Positions 11,070 through 22,764 are shown, counted from the first letter of the stretch. The stretch: 64,000 nt of DNA from Costus lasius (GCA_027563935.2 CM050449.1:54763949-54827948); one strand, 5' to 3'. Numbers and translations are program-made. Notes: a model not told the origin generated them from the sequence alone.

Positions 11070-11095
11070 CGTGCCCACTGAGTGGGTTCAACACG
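11070..11095 (-). promoter_or_regulatory. A1 leader hairpin 1 (CCCAC/GTGGG)
   Basis: In sense orientation: CGTG, bulge TTGAA, CCCAC, loop TCA, GTGGG, CACG. It has the same plan as hairpin 2, about 200 bases away, but the middle pair of the inner stem is C-G rather than A-T. That is a compensatory change between the two copies. Confidence 0.6.
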
Positions 11096-12182
11096 GCTCC
11101 AACGATAATCAGAAAGGTGAGGTTTCGCGTCAGAAGGCTTACGAGCTTGATATATTAGCGTTGGATTTTATCGGTCTTTTATCTTCTTAACTATCATGCA
11201 AGTCCTATGGTGATAGCAGAAGATAAACTTAAACATGCAATTCTAATTATAAGCAATAAGAAGAAAGCATGATCTTATGTGGTAAAAGCCCATGAACCCT
11301 AGTAAGACCTTAATTTACTTAAGTCTTCACTTGAGCTCCTTGGCATCTCATCTGGTCCAACCTAGGGCCCTAGCGCCAAGAGCACCTCAGGTGCGTTACC
11401 AGCTGAATGCCCCTTTGGGATGTGTGCCTTTGCTCTTGTCTAATCAAATACATTTGATCTATCTAGACAAGGTTGACTCGCAGGTCAACTATATATTATA
11501 AATTAAGTACAATGTGATTCGCAGATCACAAATTAATTTACAATTTTAAATCCAGGCACGCAGGCCCCAGCACAGCACACAATAGGGCAACCCACATAAG
11601 ACTAAATAAACAAGCAAATGGTTCAATCAACATGTGATCCAATCATCTTGAAATTAAAAGTTTTGAAAAACCCCATGGCATCAATTTTAATTTCCTTATG
11701 ATCCCTATAACCTTACAATGGTCCATTGATGGGGATCCACTCATCCATCTAGCTAGATCCTTTGCCCTTGCATGCACCGAGTCCTAACTGACCCGAGTTG
11801 ACCTAATGGTCAACCATGCATGCCCCAAGGGCTGAACCACCCCATGAGTTTTGGCAAGCGGGTGTGACCCCGAGCCTAACTCAAGTGTGTTCAGTAGTTG
11901 TCTCAACCAGACCTCGCTACACGCCCTAGATGCAGTCAACCTATAGCCACCTTGTGCTTGCGCATAGGTGCTATTGGGTCAACCCATCTGAGCTGTCAGA
12001 TGGTCTGATCAGACTTGGATCTAACCTAGTGGTGACTTCAACCCCATCAACCCATCTAAGGGTTTATTGTAGGGACACCTTAGATCTAATCATGCGCGCA
12101 AGATGTAAGTTTGTTTTTAAAAACATCTAGTACATGCGCAAACAAACAAACAACATGCTTGATAACCCTTAGATCTAAGGGG

Positions 12183-12240
12183 GTCCCCTTCAAGGGGGAG
12201 CGCAAACTTCAGGGAGTCCCCTTCAAGGGGGAGCGCAAAC
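12183..12240 (-). repeat. 33-bp tandem repeat in the A1 leader
   Basis: The 25-bp core gtccccttcaagggggag plus cgcaaac occurs at 12183 and 12216. Each copy contains the self-complementary CCCCTT-c-AAGGGG. A3 has a single related copy near 52452-52480, so the duplication varies between copies. Confidence 0.7.
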
Positions 12241-12399
12241 TACATGTCATCAAATGATACATGCGCAACCTTCATGAAGCCATGATACAAGCGCAACTTT
12301 CATGAAACCAAACCAAGGTAAGCGCATCCAACATGTAAACAAAGTAGGCGCAACAAGTATGGATCACATTAGCAAACAAAATAGCATGCAAAGAGCCAA

Positions 12400-12411
12400 G
12401 CTCTGATACCA
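12400..12411 (-). promoter_or_regulatory. A1 primer-binding site (iMet tRNA type)
   Basis: The reverse strand reads TGGTATCAGAGC two bases after the 5' LTR end. This is the standard initiator-Met tRNA primer site of plant copia elements. Confidence 0.92.
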
Positions 12412-12413
12412 AT

Positions 12414-14118
12414 TGAAGGAACCCCATAGATAAAGGGGGCAAAAACCCTAAGCATGGCGCTAATGAAAAATGATGCAAGCGGAAGCAAGGGTTTTAAAAT
12501 CGTTTGCATGCCAATTGTTCAACTATCAAAGATTGATAAGAACAAGATCATACCATAGCCATGTAGATGGTGCGGCTTGGAAGAAGAAAGACCGAAGGGA
12601 TCTTCTCCAAAGAAATCACACACAAGGGATGAAAGCTTCCTCCTTGCGCAAGTCTTGTGCTAGCAAGATTGGCAAGCTCTTTCAACCGTGTGTAGGAGAT
12701 TAGATGAAAAGGGCTGCCTTCTTTTCGAGAGCTCTTCCTTCTTTTCGCAAGAACAACGCCTTCTCCAAGAGCAAGCCGTTTTCTCCACGCCCAAAGAGCA
12801 AAACCGAAAGCATTAGAGAGTAATCAAGCCATGAACGCATATGCGTTTAGCTTATGGAACTTTCCATAAATGGCAACGATTAAGAGTTGGCGTTCATGGT
12901 TCATGTTTCCATGAACCAAACGCAACCTCTTCTCCCTCTTGAACCAAGCGCTCAACCCATGAGCCGGTTCAATTTCATTGGTTCAATTTCGAAACCAAAT
13001 CAGCCCAGAATTAAGTCTAGACCAAATTAGACCACAAGGTCCTAGATCTGACCCTTCATCATCTGACGCTTCTGATCGCACCGATCTAGCATCATCTCTC
13101 TCGATCGAAGCTTACCGATCTAAAGCTCTAATCAATCAAACATGATCAGACCAGATCTCACTTACAATCAGAGATTAAATCTCTTTAAACTGAACCAAAA
13201 CAATTCAGTCCACACGAACTGACTTAAGGAAGCCATATCACCAAATTGTGCGACCCTGAGGGTTTCCTTTAAATGTCGGTAACGATAACTTACGTTATCA
13301 CGATCAGTGAGGGGTATCTAGCAACACATCACTGTCTCCCGATATAAAGGAAAGAGTCTTCCAAGACTGCACCCAAAACACAGCACAAGTGTGACTCAAT
13401 TCACAAGGCATACATGTGTCCTTTGCCACTGGATGTTCTTATTGGACAAGCATGTCAAGCTTGTAACTCCAATACGATGAGCATGATTAGATCAGATGAA
13501 CATAGTCATCTGGGTATGGCCATACACTTCCTCAATCATCTCATATAGTGTGGCCCTATAGAACATCACACTCCTTAAACAAGGAGACGGCAATCCTTTA
13601 TCTATCACAAGTGCCCTAACCTGATTCAAGCTCACCATCCAAGATAGTCTATAATCATTATATCTCAAATGATATTGAACTAGCTCAAGACAATGACAAT
13701 CCTCATTTAGAAACACAAGTGATCTCAAGTCAGAGGACATGTGCCACTTGTTGCTTACAAGGATCATTCACATTGTGACAAGCAATGGAATATCCCAGTA
13801 GGGTCTGTCCAGTACATCCAATGTACCCATGAGTCTACATCTTATTCCATGCTCGAAGCATCCTATAAGATTAGCACTCATATTAGTCTCTATCATATCA
13901 AGGCTGTCTCATGTTCTCCAAGATATCTCGACTAAGGACTTATAGCCTGTCAGCCTAGCTGAACAGCTTTGAGACATTATTCAGAAGTACACTTATTACA
14001 GCAGACAAGGTAACAAGCTGAATAATAACCATGCCTTTTATAAACATAAGAGTTTATTACATGATACTATTACAATCCCAAAGGCCTCAAACATTAGCCT
14101 TAAGGGCATACTCCAACA
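12414..14118 (-). repeat. A1 5' LTR
   Basis: 1705 bp, TGTTGG...CTTCA. It would supply the promoter for genomic RNA. I saw no difference from the 3' LTR in the stretches I compared. The outer end abuts the GCATG duplication at 14119-14123. Confidence 0.94.
13341..13348 (-). promoter_or_regulatory. Candidate TATA box of the A1 5' LTR
   Basis: The reverse strand reads TTTATATC in CTTTCCTTTATATCGGGAG. The same string is at the equivalent place in A2 (46448-46455) and A3 (51338-51345), although other LTR parts differ. That conservation supports a core promoter role. Confidence 0.45.
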
Positions 14119-14123
14119 GCATG

Positions 14124-15619
14124 TCTCATGCTAGCAACTATGGCACCTGAACTTCAGGTCCAATATAAAGAGCAGAATGCCTTTCAAATGATCACTCATT
14201 TGAAATAGATGTTCGAGGCTCAGGCTAGAACTGAGAGATATGACACTGCCAAAGCAATCTTTCGGTGCAATTTATCTGAGGGTACACCAGTGAGACCCCA
14301 TGTTCTCAAACTAATTGGGGATGTGGATCATCTCAGGAGACTAGGACACACCATAGATAACAAGGTAGTTGTAGATCTTATTCTGCAGTCCCTGCCCCAA
14401 ATTTCAGTCCATTTATTATAAATTTCAACATGAATCGGATTGAATGCACAAGGGAGGAACTACTGAATATGCTCCAAACAGCTGAGCGAGAAATGGGTAA
14501 GACCAAACCTAATTATGTTCTTTTCGTCCCTAGGACCAAGAAGATAAAGAAGAAGGGAAAGGCACGTGCTAAGGACAGTGTCAAAGGTCCTACCAAGGCA
14601 CTGAAGAAAAAGGCAAAGAAGTCAAAGGACCAGAGGTGCTTCCACTGTGGCAAGCAGGGTCACTGGAGAAGGGACTGCAAGCAACTTCAGAATGACGAGA
14701 AGAAAGGCATAGCCTTAACTTCTAGCTCAGGTATCTATGTTACTGAAGTCAACCTTTCTACTTCTATATTATGGGTAATATGCAGGGGCTTAAGAAGAGT
14801 AGATCGGTACGGGCTGGAGAGATTGACCTACGAGTAGGAAATGGAGCTCAAGTTGCTGCTGTTGCTGTAAGAATTTTGACACTCTCCCTACCTTCTGGAC
14901 TTCAATTAGAACTAGACAATTGCTACTATGTACCTTCGTTAACCAAAAATATTATATCTGTTCCTTGCTTAGCAAGAAAAGGTTTTATATTTGAAATAAA
15001 GGAGAACTCGTGTTCTTTTTCATTTGCAAATATGTTTTATGGGAAGGGTACATTATGCAATAGCTTGTATGTCTTTGACATGAATAGTTCTATTTGTATC
15101 ATAAATAGTAAGAGGACCAAACTGAGTGGTTCAGTTGGTGCCTTCCTATGGCATTGTCGATTAGCCCATATAAACAAGAATTGCATCCAACAACTCCATG
15201 CAAATGGATTGTTAGATTCAAGTTCCTTGGAGGAATTTGACACATGTGAGTCTTATTTATTAGGAAAAATGACAAAGGTGCCCTTCACCAAGACAGGTGA
15301 GAGGGCAGGAAGTTTATTAGATCTCATACATACTGATGTATGTGGACCATTCAATAAACAAGCCAGAGGAGGACACAGCTACTTCATTACCTTTACTGAT
15401 GATTTCACTAGGTATGGTTATGTCTACTTAATGAGACATAAATCTGAATCATTTGAGAAATTCAAGGAGTTCAAGAATGAAGTAGAGAACCAGCTTGGAA
15501 GATCCATCAAAGCTCTTCAGTCCAATCGAGGTGGAGAGTACCTGAGCGGCGAGTTCTTTGACTATCTTAGGGAGTGTGGGATCATATCCCAACTCACTCC
15601 TCCTGGAACACCTCAATAG
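14124..15619 (+). pseudogene. H copia gag-protease-integrase, decayed
   Basis: This continues the H gag after A1. The Gag part has an in-frame TAG before MFEAQARTERY and a frameshift near 14415. The zinc knuckle CFHCGKQGHWRRDC is intact. Around 14769-14787 the protease active-site segment (DT.CG.HIC in A1) is deleted. The integrase finger persists, but its second cysteine is replaced in DTCESYLLGKM. The second catalytic aspartate is replaced: QSNRGGEY where A1 has RSDRGGEY, codon AAT at 15524-15526. A TGG-to-TAG stop at 15617-15619 ends the frame at PPGTPQ. The protease and integrase would therefore be dead even without the stops. Confidence 0.88.
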
Positions 15620-15625
15620 AATGGT

Positions 15626-17771
15626 GTGTCTGAGAGGAGAAATCGAAACCTGTTGGACATGGTTCGATCTATGATGAGTCATGCAACTCTACCACCCTCA
15701 TTCTGGGGTTATGCACTTGAGACAGCTTCTCTTATACAGAATAACGTTCCATCCAAGAGTGTCTCAAAGATTCCATACGAGGTATGGAGTGGGAGACGCC
15801 CTAATCTCTCTTTTATCAGGATATGGGGATGTGAGGCTTATGTCAAATGTCAAGATTCTAGCAAGCTAGAACCTAGATCTGATAAATATGTCTTTGTGGG
15901 GTATCCTAGGAAAATTAAAGGATACTACTTCTATGTTCCCACCGAGAATAAAGTTTTTGTTGCTCGGGGTGCTATCTTTCTAGAGAATGAATTTCTCATG
16001 AAAGAAGTAAGTGGGAGCAAGTTTGACTTGGACGAGGTGCAAGTGCAACCACAAGACAAAGAGATGGAACCTGAGCCACCTGCACCGGTTGTCGGGCAAC
16101 CTGAGGCTCAAACACAGGTCCCACATAGGTCTGGGAGGATTCGTCGTGCACCTGAGAGGTATGGGTCACTACCGACCCAACATGACAGGATCTTCATCAT
16201 TGAGGATGAACCCAGAACCTATGAGGAGGCGGTCAGTGGACCAGACTCTGAGAGATGGCTTGAGGACATGCGATCTGAAATGGATTCCATGTTGGCTAAC
16301 CAAGTCTGGGATTTGGTTGAGCCGCTTAATGGGGTAAAACCTATAGGGTGTAAATGGGTCTTCAAGAGGAAGACTGACATGGATGGGAACATAGTTACCT
16401 ACAAAGGTAGACTTGTGGCTAAGGGATTCAGACAGGTCCATGGGGTGGACTATGATGAAACCTTTTCGCCATTAATTCCATTCGAATTCTACTTGCTATA
16501 GCTGCATATCATGATTATGAGATATGGCAGATGGATGTTAAGACAACATTGCTTAATGGAAAGCTGACAAAGGATGTGTATATGGCACAACCTGATGGAT
16601 TCATCCATCCTGCAGATGCAAATAAGGTCTGCAAGCTAAAGAAATCCATTTATAGATTGAAGCAAACATCTCAAAGTTGGAATCTTCGATTTGATGAAGC
16701 TGTGAGAGATTTTGGCTTTATTAAAAGCGAAGATGATGCCTGTGTATACAGAAAAATTAGTGGGAGCTTGGTGACTTTTCTGGTTATGTATGTCGATGAC
16801 ATACTGCTCATTGGAAACGACATCCCTAGTCTTCAGTCTGTGAAGACATAGTTAGGGAAGTATTTCGAAATGAAGGACTTAGGGGAGCCGCCTATATACT
16901 AGGCGTGAAGATCTACTAGGATAGATCCAAGAGGCTACTCGCCTTTAGTCAGAATACCTACATTGATAAAGTCTTGGAAAGGTTCTTTATAGAGCAATCC
17001 AAAAGAGGATACCTACTAATAAGACATGACCTTACTCTCTCAAAGAGCTAGTGTCCTACCACATAGGCTGAGAGGGATGAAATGAGTCGAGTTTCCTATG
17101 CTTCAGAAATCGGATCGATCATGTATGTAATGTTATGTACTAGACCAGATGTGGCTTATGCTGTGAGCATAACCAGCCGATACCAATCCAATCCAGGTAT
17201 GCACCACTAGGTAGCAGTAAAGAACATCCTTAAGTATCTAAGAAGAACTAAGGATTTGTTCTTAGTCTATGGGGGATAGGAAGAGCTCAGTGTTCCGGGC
17301 TACACTGATGCGTTATTCTAGTCTGACCCAGATGACTTTAGATCGCAAGCCAGCTATGTGTTTAAATTAAATTGAGGCGTTGTTTGCTGAAAAAGCTTCA
17401 AGAAGTCCTCCATAGTTGATTCTACAACAGAGGCCGAGTATGTTGTTGCTTCTGGGGAAGCCAAAGAAGCTGTTTGGATAAGGAAGTTCATATCTGATCT
17501 TCAAGTGGTTCCAACTGCTATGGATCCCATTGAGCTCTATTGTGACAACAATGGAGCCATTGCACAAGCAAAGGAACCACAGTCTTATCAAAGGTCCAAA
17601 CATATACTCAGGAGATTTCACCTGATCAGAGAGATTATTGACCGAGGTGATGTCAAGATTAGCATAGTAGATATAGAGAATAATCTAGCAGATCCACTGA
17701 CCAAGGCTTTGGCACAGCAGAAGCATGATGGTCATGCCAGGAATATGAGGTTGAGAATCCTCGACCTCTAG
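15626..17771 (+). pseudogene. H copia integrase C terminus, RT and RNase H, decayed
   Basis: The frame continues from VSERRNRNLLDMV through the integrase C-terminal region into reverse transcriptase (GCKWVFKRK). A small deletion shifts frame near 16470-16500. RT resumes at MDVKTTLLNGK, and YVDD is intact at 16789-16800. A TAG follows at 16849-16851, then another frameshift near 16885. From 16900 to 17400 many stops interrupt an otherwise recognisable RT/RNase H, mostly TAG at places where A copies have CAG or TGG. RNase H ends with CDNNGAIAQAKEP and NLADPLTKALAQQKH, with the stop at 17769-17771. Confidence 0.88.
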
Positions 17772-17781
17772 GTATAAGTGC

Positions 17782-17791
17782 AAGTGGGAGA
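17782..17791 (+). promoter_or_regulatory. H polypurine tract
   Basis: AAGTGGGAGA directly precedes the 3' LTR start TGTTGG at 17792, as in the A elements. Confidence 0.8.
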
Positions 17792-18440
17792 TGTTGGTGT
17801 ATATGCCCTGAGACCTAAATTTGGTCAACCTATGTACTACTTGACTTTGATATTTCTTATATCATCCTGGCATTGTCGTTATCAATGTTTTTCTACACCT
17901 GCGATTGTGTACTTACATGATAATGTCCCTAGAGACAGATTGGATCTGTGCTCAAATAATCGTCCCAAGTCAATGTACCTGAGTGGATATGGGATAGCCC
18001 TGGTACTTGTGAGACTAGTATATGGGCTGGTTAGGCACGCGGTGCTAACGCAGACATATGGGTATATCAGGGGTGGATATACTGGACTGACCCGCTGTGA
18101 GGCAATGACTTAGTGTCATGAGTTACACTCACAAGTGATAGGGGATGCATTGATCCTTAGACTTTAGGTCATTGACTCTTCTGTATGATTAGGGAAATGC
18201 TTTGATGCAACCTAACACCTCGTCGTAATTGGAAAGTTATAACGGTTGTCATTGAGTATGTCACGACTCATATTAGAAGATCAATGTACAGACAAAAGGA
18301 TTTACCCTTCCTATGGGAAGCATGATATCCATAGAGCTCCTCTATGGTTCTATTACTGAAAGTGTATGGCCATACCCAGGTGAGAATCTGTTTTAGTCAT
18401 GACCATGTGATTGGGTGAAAAAAAAGTGATGACACACTTG
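17792..18440 (+). repeat. H 3' LTR, truncated
   Basis: It begins TGTTGGTGTATATGCCC after the purine tract and matches the inverted LTR at 2800-3447. After about 649 bp (gatgacacacttg) it stops matching, where the other copy continues with tccaatcgg, and runs into the foldback at 18441-18466. The rest of the LTR is absent. Confidence 0.85.
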
Positions 18441-18466
18441 TTTTCACCCAATCACATGGTCATGAC
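18396..18466. repeat. 26-bp perfect foldback at the H/G junction
   Basis: GTCATGACCATGTGATTGGG and the following tgaaaa (18396-18421) are exactly repeated as reverse complement at 18441-18466, with a 19-base spacer. The left arm is normal LTR sequence. The right arm replaces the expected LTR continuation, so it was made at the breakpoint, probably by templated repair. Confidence 0.85.
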
Positions 18467-18921
18467 CTTGCACATCGTGCCCCAGCGATGCCTTCCTCAG
18501 CCCACCACGGCTAACGACACTCAGCCCCACGTCCCATGCGGCCCGCCTGCGGCCCAAGAGGTTGGGCCCCAATGTTACTCGGATGACGAGATGAGCCCAC
18601 GACCCTCCATGGCGGTTGTGCGCTGCACCCTTGTCCATTCACCCCCTCTGTCCGAGGACTGGAAGCGCACAAGTATCTTCTACACTTACATTAAGTGTAA
18701 TGGAGACTCATGCAAGATCATGATCGATGGAGGCAGCAGCCTCAACGCCGTGTCGTGATATGCGGTCACCCGTTTCGGTCTCCCCTTGGAACCACACTGT
18801 TGTATCCCAACAAGTAGGTAAACTAAACTTATTCTTAAAGTCGCAGCCAAAACCTAAGTATTGGCGCACAGGGACTTGTCACCCCCTGATACGGCTCTAA
18901 AAACTTGTTCGGTTACCACAC
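18467..18921 (+). pseudogene. G gypsy relic, piece 1: protease region
   Basis: GC-rich coding sequence on the plus strand. The frame through IFYTYIKCNGDSCKIMIDGG, then SSLNAVS matches a chromovirus-type retropepsin; the active-site triad here is DGG. A TGA follows at about 18757. Homology continues (RFGLPLEPH) with further stops to 18921. The piece ends at CACAC, the probable target duplication of B1. Joined to 32320 the frame continues as TTPQVPIYFGDY, so B1 split a single gene. About 20 codons near 18850-18910 do not align with what I know of the family. Confidence 0.75.
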
Positions 18922-20019
18922 TTGTTGTTATCTCCGCAAGTGCACGGATACTCGAAGTAATAATTAAGATATCGAACCCACAGAGACCTATGTTGTCGAA
19001 TACCAAATAGTTGATTTCTTACTATCTAGGCAATTCGAAGTAATGAAAAATAGCAATCGGAAACTAAATTGGAATTATCAGAGAGAAAAGCTGGGACTAG
19101 GGTTTTGTTCACTTTAACTTTTATGACTAGATATGAATAAGGATTTCGTCAGTTCAATTTTATCATGATGAAGATGTAATTTACTTAATAAAAGGATTGT
19201 TTCACTTTCGTGCAAACAACCGCACAGGGATTTATCTTCGCTTTTGCGCAAGATTCATCCCAACGCTGAAGATGAGTAAATCATCAAATAATGAACTCAA
19301 GGATCACTTTCGTGCATCCGAATTCTAGGTTGATAACCTCTAGTGGAGTCTCAAGGATCACTTTTGTGCATCCGAGTTTCGACACTAGTTTTACTCATGG
19401 ATCTCCAACGTTCCAATCCTTGCTTTCGCACAAGATCTCCACGTTTGACAAATAGACATCGATCTATAGATTCATGTTATAATCATGGCAATTATTCTAC
19501 TAGAATAGATCAAGTTGGATCTAACTTAAGGAAGGGTTCCTAACATGCAATTCTAGGGTTCCAAATTCTCAAGCAATTACCTTTCAGTCAACAGCGAAAA
19601 TTCTAAGAACATAATTAGTAACATGGACTTATAGATAGTCTAAGCACAATTATCACATGAGCAAAATCATCATTCTAAGATTAAACGCAACGAAATATTG
19701 AAAAAGTAGTCATCTAGTCATTGGAAATTAAGTGAATTACTCCCCCATGTCCCAAAAGTAGTTTAACCTATCATCGTGAAGGAATCACAATGAGTCATGG
19801 TTTCAAAAGATCAAAAATAAAAGGAAAAGAGAAGTTTAGAAAATACAGCACGGCTGTGAAGTATTTCACAGCCGTAATTTGCAAAGAATGTCGATGAATA
19901 GTGTCAGCGACTCTTTTTTCTTCGATTTCTCTTCCAATTTATCTCCTTTCGATCTGAAACTTCTGGTGTGTTGTCTCCTCCTTCAGACGAAGCTGCAGTA
20001 GAAAAATCAGGCCGGAGAT

Positions 20020-22742
20020 TGTCACACCCTTAGATAACAACAATCCATAAAAGATAATCATATGACATAATTTTTTTCGCAAGCTCGACAATCAATATCA
20101 AGTTTAATGCCTTGAAAAATAAAACAAGTGATATAATGTCGTTATCCAAGTTGCAACAGAAAAAATATCTATTCCATCAAAAACTTTTACCCAAGCAGAG
20201 TAGAGTCATACAATCCCAAAATCCGAGAACTAAAATATACTACCAACATAAGCCATTGCAATCAACATTCAAAACTAGTAACATACTCCTCAAAACAAGT
20301 CTCATGACAACTCTTAATACAAGTCTTTTATGGAGCATACAATGTTTTCCAAGATTACAAAGTCTTGATTTAGGCAAAATTCCAAAATGAGCTTCCAAAA
20401 CTTTCAAACTTTTGCCCACAATGCATAGCCAAGCTAATCTGCAATAAGGGTTAGTGCAAGCAAGAATGAGCAAAAATAGCCCAGCAAGTAATCCCAAAGG
20501 CTAAGGGAAAATTAACTAAGGAGGATAAACATATCAACGAAATAGTCAACACAATAAAGACATAATGAAAGATAACATAATTTTCCCTTGAGCACATGAA
20601 TTGGATAGGGAAAACAAGATAACTATACATTCCTTAGATAAGACATTTGGGTCACAAGTAGTCATTAATCATCATTGAGTATTCATATCACAGTAATCAT
20701 TGATCATTGTTGTGCATTCATATCATGAGTAGTCATGGATCATAGATGTGGGGGAGACAATCATAATTCAAAATTCCTTCCACGTCTAGAAGTTGAACCC
20801 ATCCTCGTCAAGAGAGAGCAAACAAAAGCTAGCTAGAGAATCTTAGGGCTCTTCATACAAATAGATAGAGGGATTCAAGCGGTGGCTCCCATGAATTCAA
20901 GAGGTGGCCCCCACCTTTTTAGGGGTGTGGCACTTTGCTCCATGTAGCACTTTCCTCCACAACTATCATGATATAGTGGGATTCAAGAGGTGGCTCCCAT
21001 GAATTCAAGAGGTGGCCCCCACCTTTTTAGGTGTGTGGCACTTTGCTCCATGTAGCACTTTGCTCCCAATTACCATATGAGAAGTGAGACTCAAGAGGTG
21101 GCCCCCACCTTTTTAGGGGTGTGACACTTTGCTCCCACAACTCCTTTGAATGGAGGGATTCAAGAGGTGACCCCTACCTTTTTAGAGGTGTGGCACTTTG
21201 CTCCACATCCATCCATAAATCTCTCATTTGGGTTCACACAAATTCTCCCCACAATATAGCTTTCATAAGAAGAATACCAAGACAATGAGCTTGAGCATAA
21301 CATTGAAGATAAGATATAACATAAGTCATTGAACACAATATTTGTCATAGGGCATACCATGAGTTCATAGTCATGAATTAAGGTATAGGAAATAGATTCA
21401 TAATGATCTTGTTGCTTCTAGAATAATTTCAAGCTCAAAACACAATATCCACTTTGATGTTAAGCATGTAACCAAAACAGGGCAGATTTATCATATCAGA
21501 TTTTGACTTATATTTTAGGTCGAATACTTAATCAAAAATTGTTAATATTATATTCAAAATGAAGCTCTCTGAGTCTAGTTTCCAATAAAACTAGTTTCAC
21601 AAGATTTTGAGTTATAGGCAGGGAGATATGGGGGTTTGAACACAGAAAGGTCTGGATGCTATATATTAAAAAAAAACAGATTAGTATATATACTCGCAAC
21701 AGATGTTTCAGACCGAGTAAGTAACCTAAAATAAGAAATATAATATTCAAAATTAAGCTATTTGAATCTACTTTCCAATAGAACTGAATTCGTTGGAGTT
21801 GGATTTATAGTCAGAGAGATATGAGCAGTCGAACATAGGAGGGTCAGAATTCTAGATTTCCAGAAAACAGCTTCGTATGTTAGGAATGTGACATATGTTT
21901 CAGAATTAATACCCAACCGAAATTAGGCAAAATGGTATTCAAAATGTAGCACTACGAGTGTACATTCCAATGAGTCTAGTTTCACAAGATTTCGAATTAT
22001 ACCTAGGGAGATATGAGGGTTCGAACGCATAAAGGTTGAAAATCCAGATTTCCAGAAACTGATTTTGTACAGCTAGATTACAATACAGATTGAAACACGA
22101 ATAGAGCTCGGATATGGTCGATATCACATTCCCATTAAAGCTGAATGGATCTCGTTTCATACAAAATTTATTTCGTGTGATTTGGATCTATAGGTCATGA
22201 GATATTGGGGTTAAAGCACACAAAGGTCAAATTAGAAAATGCAGATTTCAGCAGAACAGGATTTTAAAACCCTATAAATATTTGAATCCGACCCCATAGA
22301 AACGAATATCATGAGATTCAAAACCCAAATCAAGCATAGAAGACTCAAGAGACATTGAAATTAGGTGAGGCATGGAGGAGGAACCAGATTAATGAAAACA
22401 AGAGTAAGCTTTACTTGCCTTAAGATGATGAAGTTCTTCTCCCAATCCTTCCTCTTGGTAGCAGCTCTCTCCTAGGGTTCTTTCCAAACCAACGTGACCA
22501 GCCTTCTCCCCTTCCTATCACGATTTTTCCTCTCACATTACTAACCCTCAAGGCTTATTTTCCAAAAATGCCTCTTTTAAGACTCCAATAAGGACATTTA
22601 AGCCCATACTACCAAGATACCATCATCACCCTAGAAAATAACAAGGTTTCAAGCATGCATAATTGACCAAGTAATATTATTTACCAAACTTATTATTTGC
22701 ATAACATCATAAGGGGGGTTTCATAAATTTTAGGGTATTACA
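20020..22742 (-). repeat. C 3' LTR
   Basis: 2723 bp, TGTAATACCC...GGTGTGACA on the reverse strand. Apart from the D insertion, its length agrees with the 5' LTR (about 2728 bp). It contains the minisatellite at 20873-21210. Confidence 0.92.
20873..21210 (-). repeat. Minisatellite in the C LTR
   Basis: Four imperfect units of about 65-110 bp. Each contains 'ttcaagaggtggc', then 'cacctttttaggggtgtgg', then 'cactttgctcc'. The equivalent array in the other LTR is at 29585-29930 with the same order, so it predates the C insertion. Confidence 0.8.
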
Positions 22743-22755
22743 TCTCTCCATCCTC
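22743..22755 (-). promoter_or_regulatory. C polypurine tract
   Basis: The reverse strand reads GAGGATGGAGAGA directly before the LTR start TGTAATACCC. Confidence 0.85.
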
Positions 22756-22764
22756 AAAAGCACT

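Larger units (their letters stand above)
10558..12413 (-). other. A1 untranslated leader
   Basis: This 1.86-kb non-coding leader lies between the primer site and the gag ATG. The short ORFs in it are not conserved as proteins. It contains the two hairpins at 10858-10889 and 11070-11095, a 33-bp repeat at 12183-12240, and a splice-acceptor-like end. The gag-proximal half is well conserved with A2 and A3. Confidence 0.8.
10579..12553 (-). other. Putative leader intron of A1
   Basis: On the reverse strand the 5' LTR contains ATG|GTATGAT, a donor-like site at 12553-12552. The leader ends CTGAC...TTCTTGCTTGTTGTAG at 10579, 22 bases before the gag ATG. A2 and A3 have matching donor-like sites at the same LTR position and the same acceptor. 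Splicing would remove the primer site and the whole structured leader, giving a separate translatable mRNA. This is inferred from signals; no transcript evidence is available here. Confidence 0.4.
4948..14118 (-). mobile_element. A1: complete Ty1/copia retrotransposon
   Basis: The element is 9171 bp. It begins TGTTGGAGTATGCCC at 14118 and ends GGTTCCTTCA at 4948 on the reverse strand. It is flanked by the 5-bp duplication GCATG at 4943-4947 and 14119-14123. Both LTRs are 1705 bp and I found no difference in the stretches I aligned (offset 7466). An iMet primer site, a purine tract and an uninterrupted gag-pol are all present. It sits in gag of the older element H. The signs point to a very recent insertion that may still be competent. 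Lineage within copia was not assigned. Confidence 0.95.

Noticed and set aside
20873..21210. Regularly spaced repeats suggestive of a CRISPR array
   Set aside because: Units are degenerate, unevenly spaced and inside a plant LTR, with a matching array in the partner LTR.
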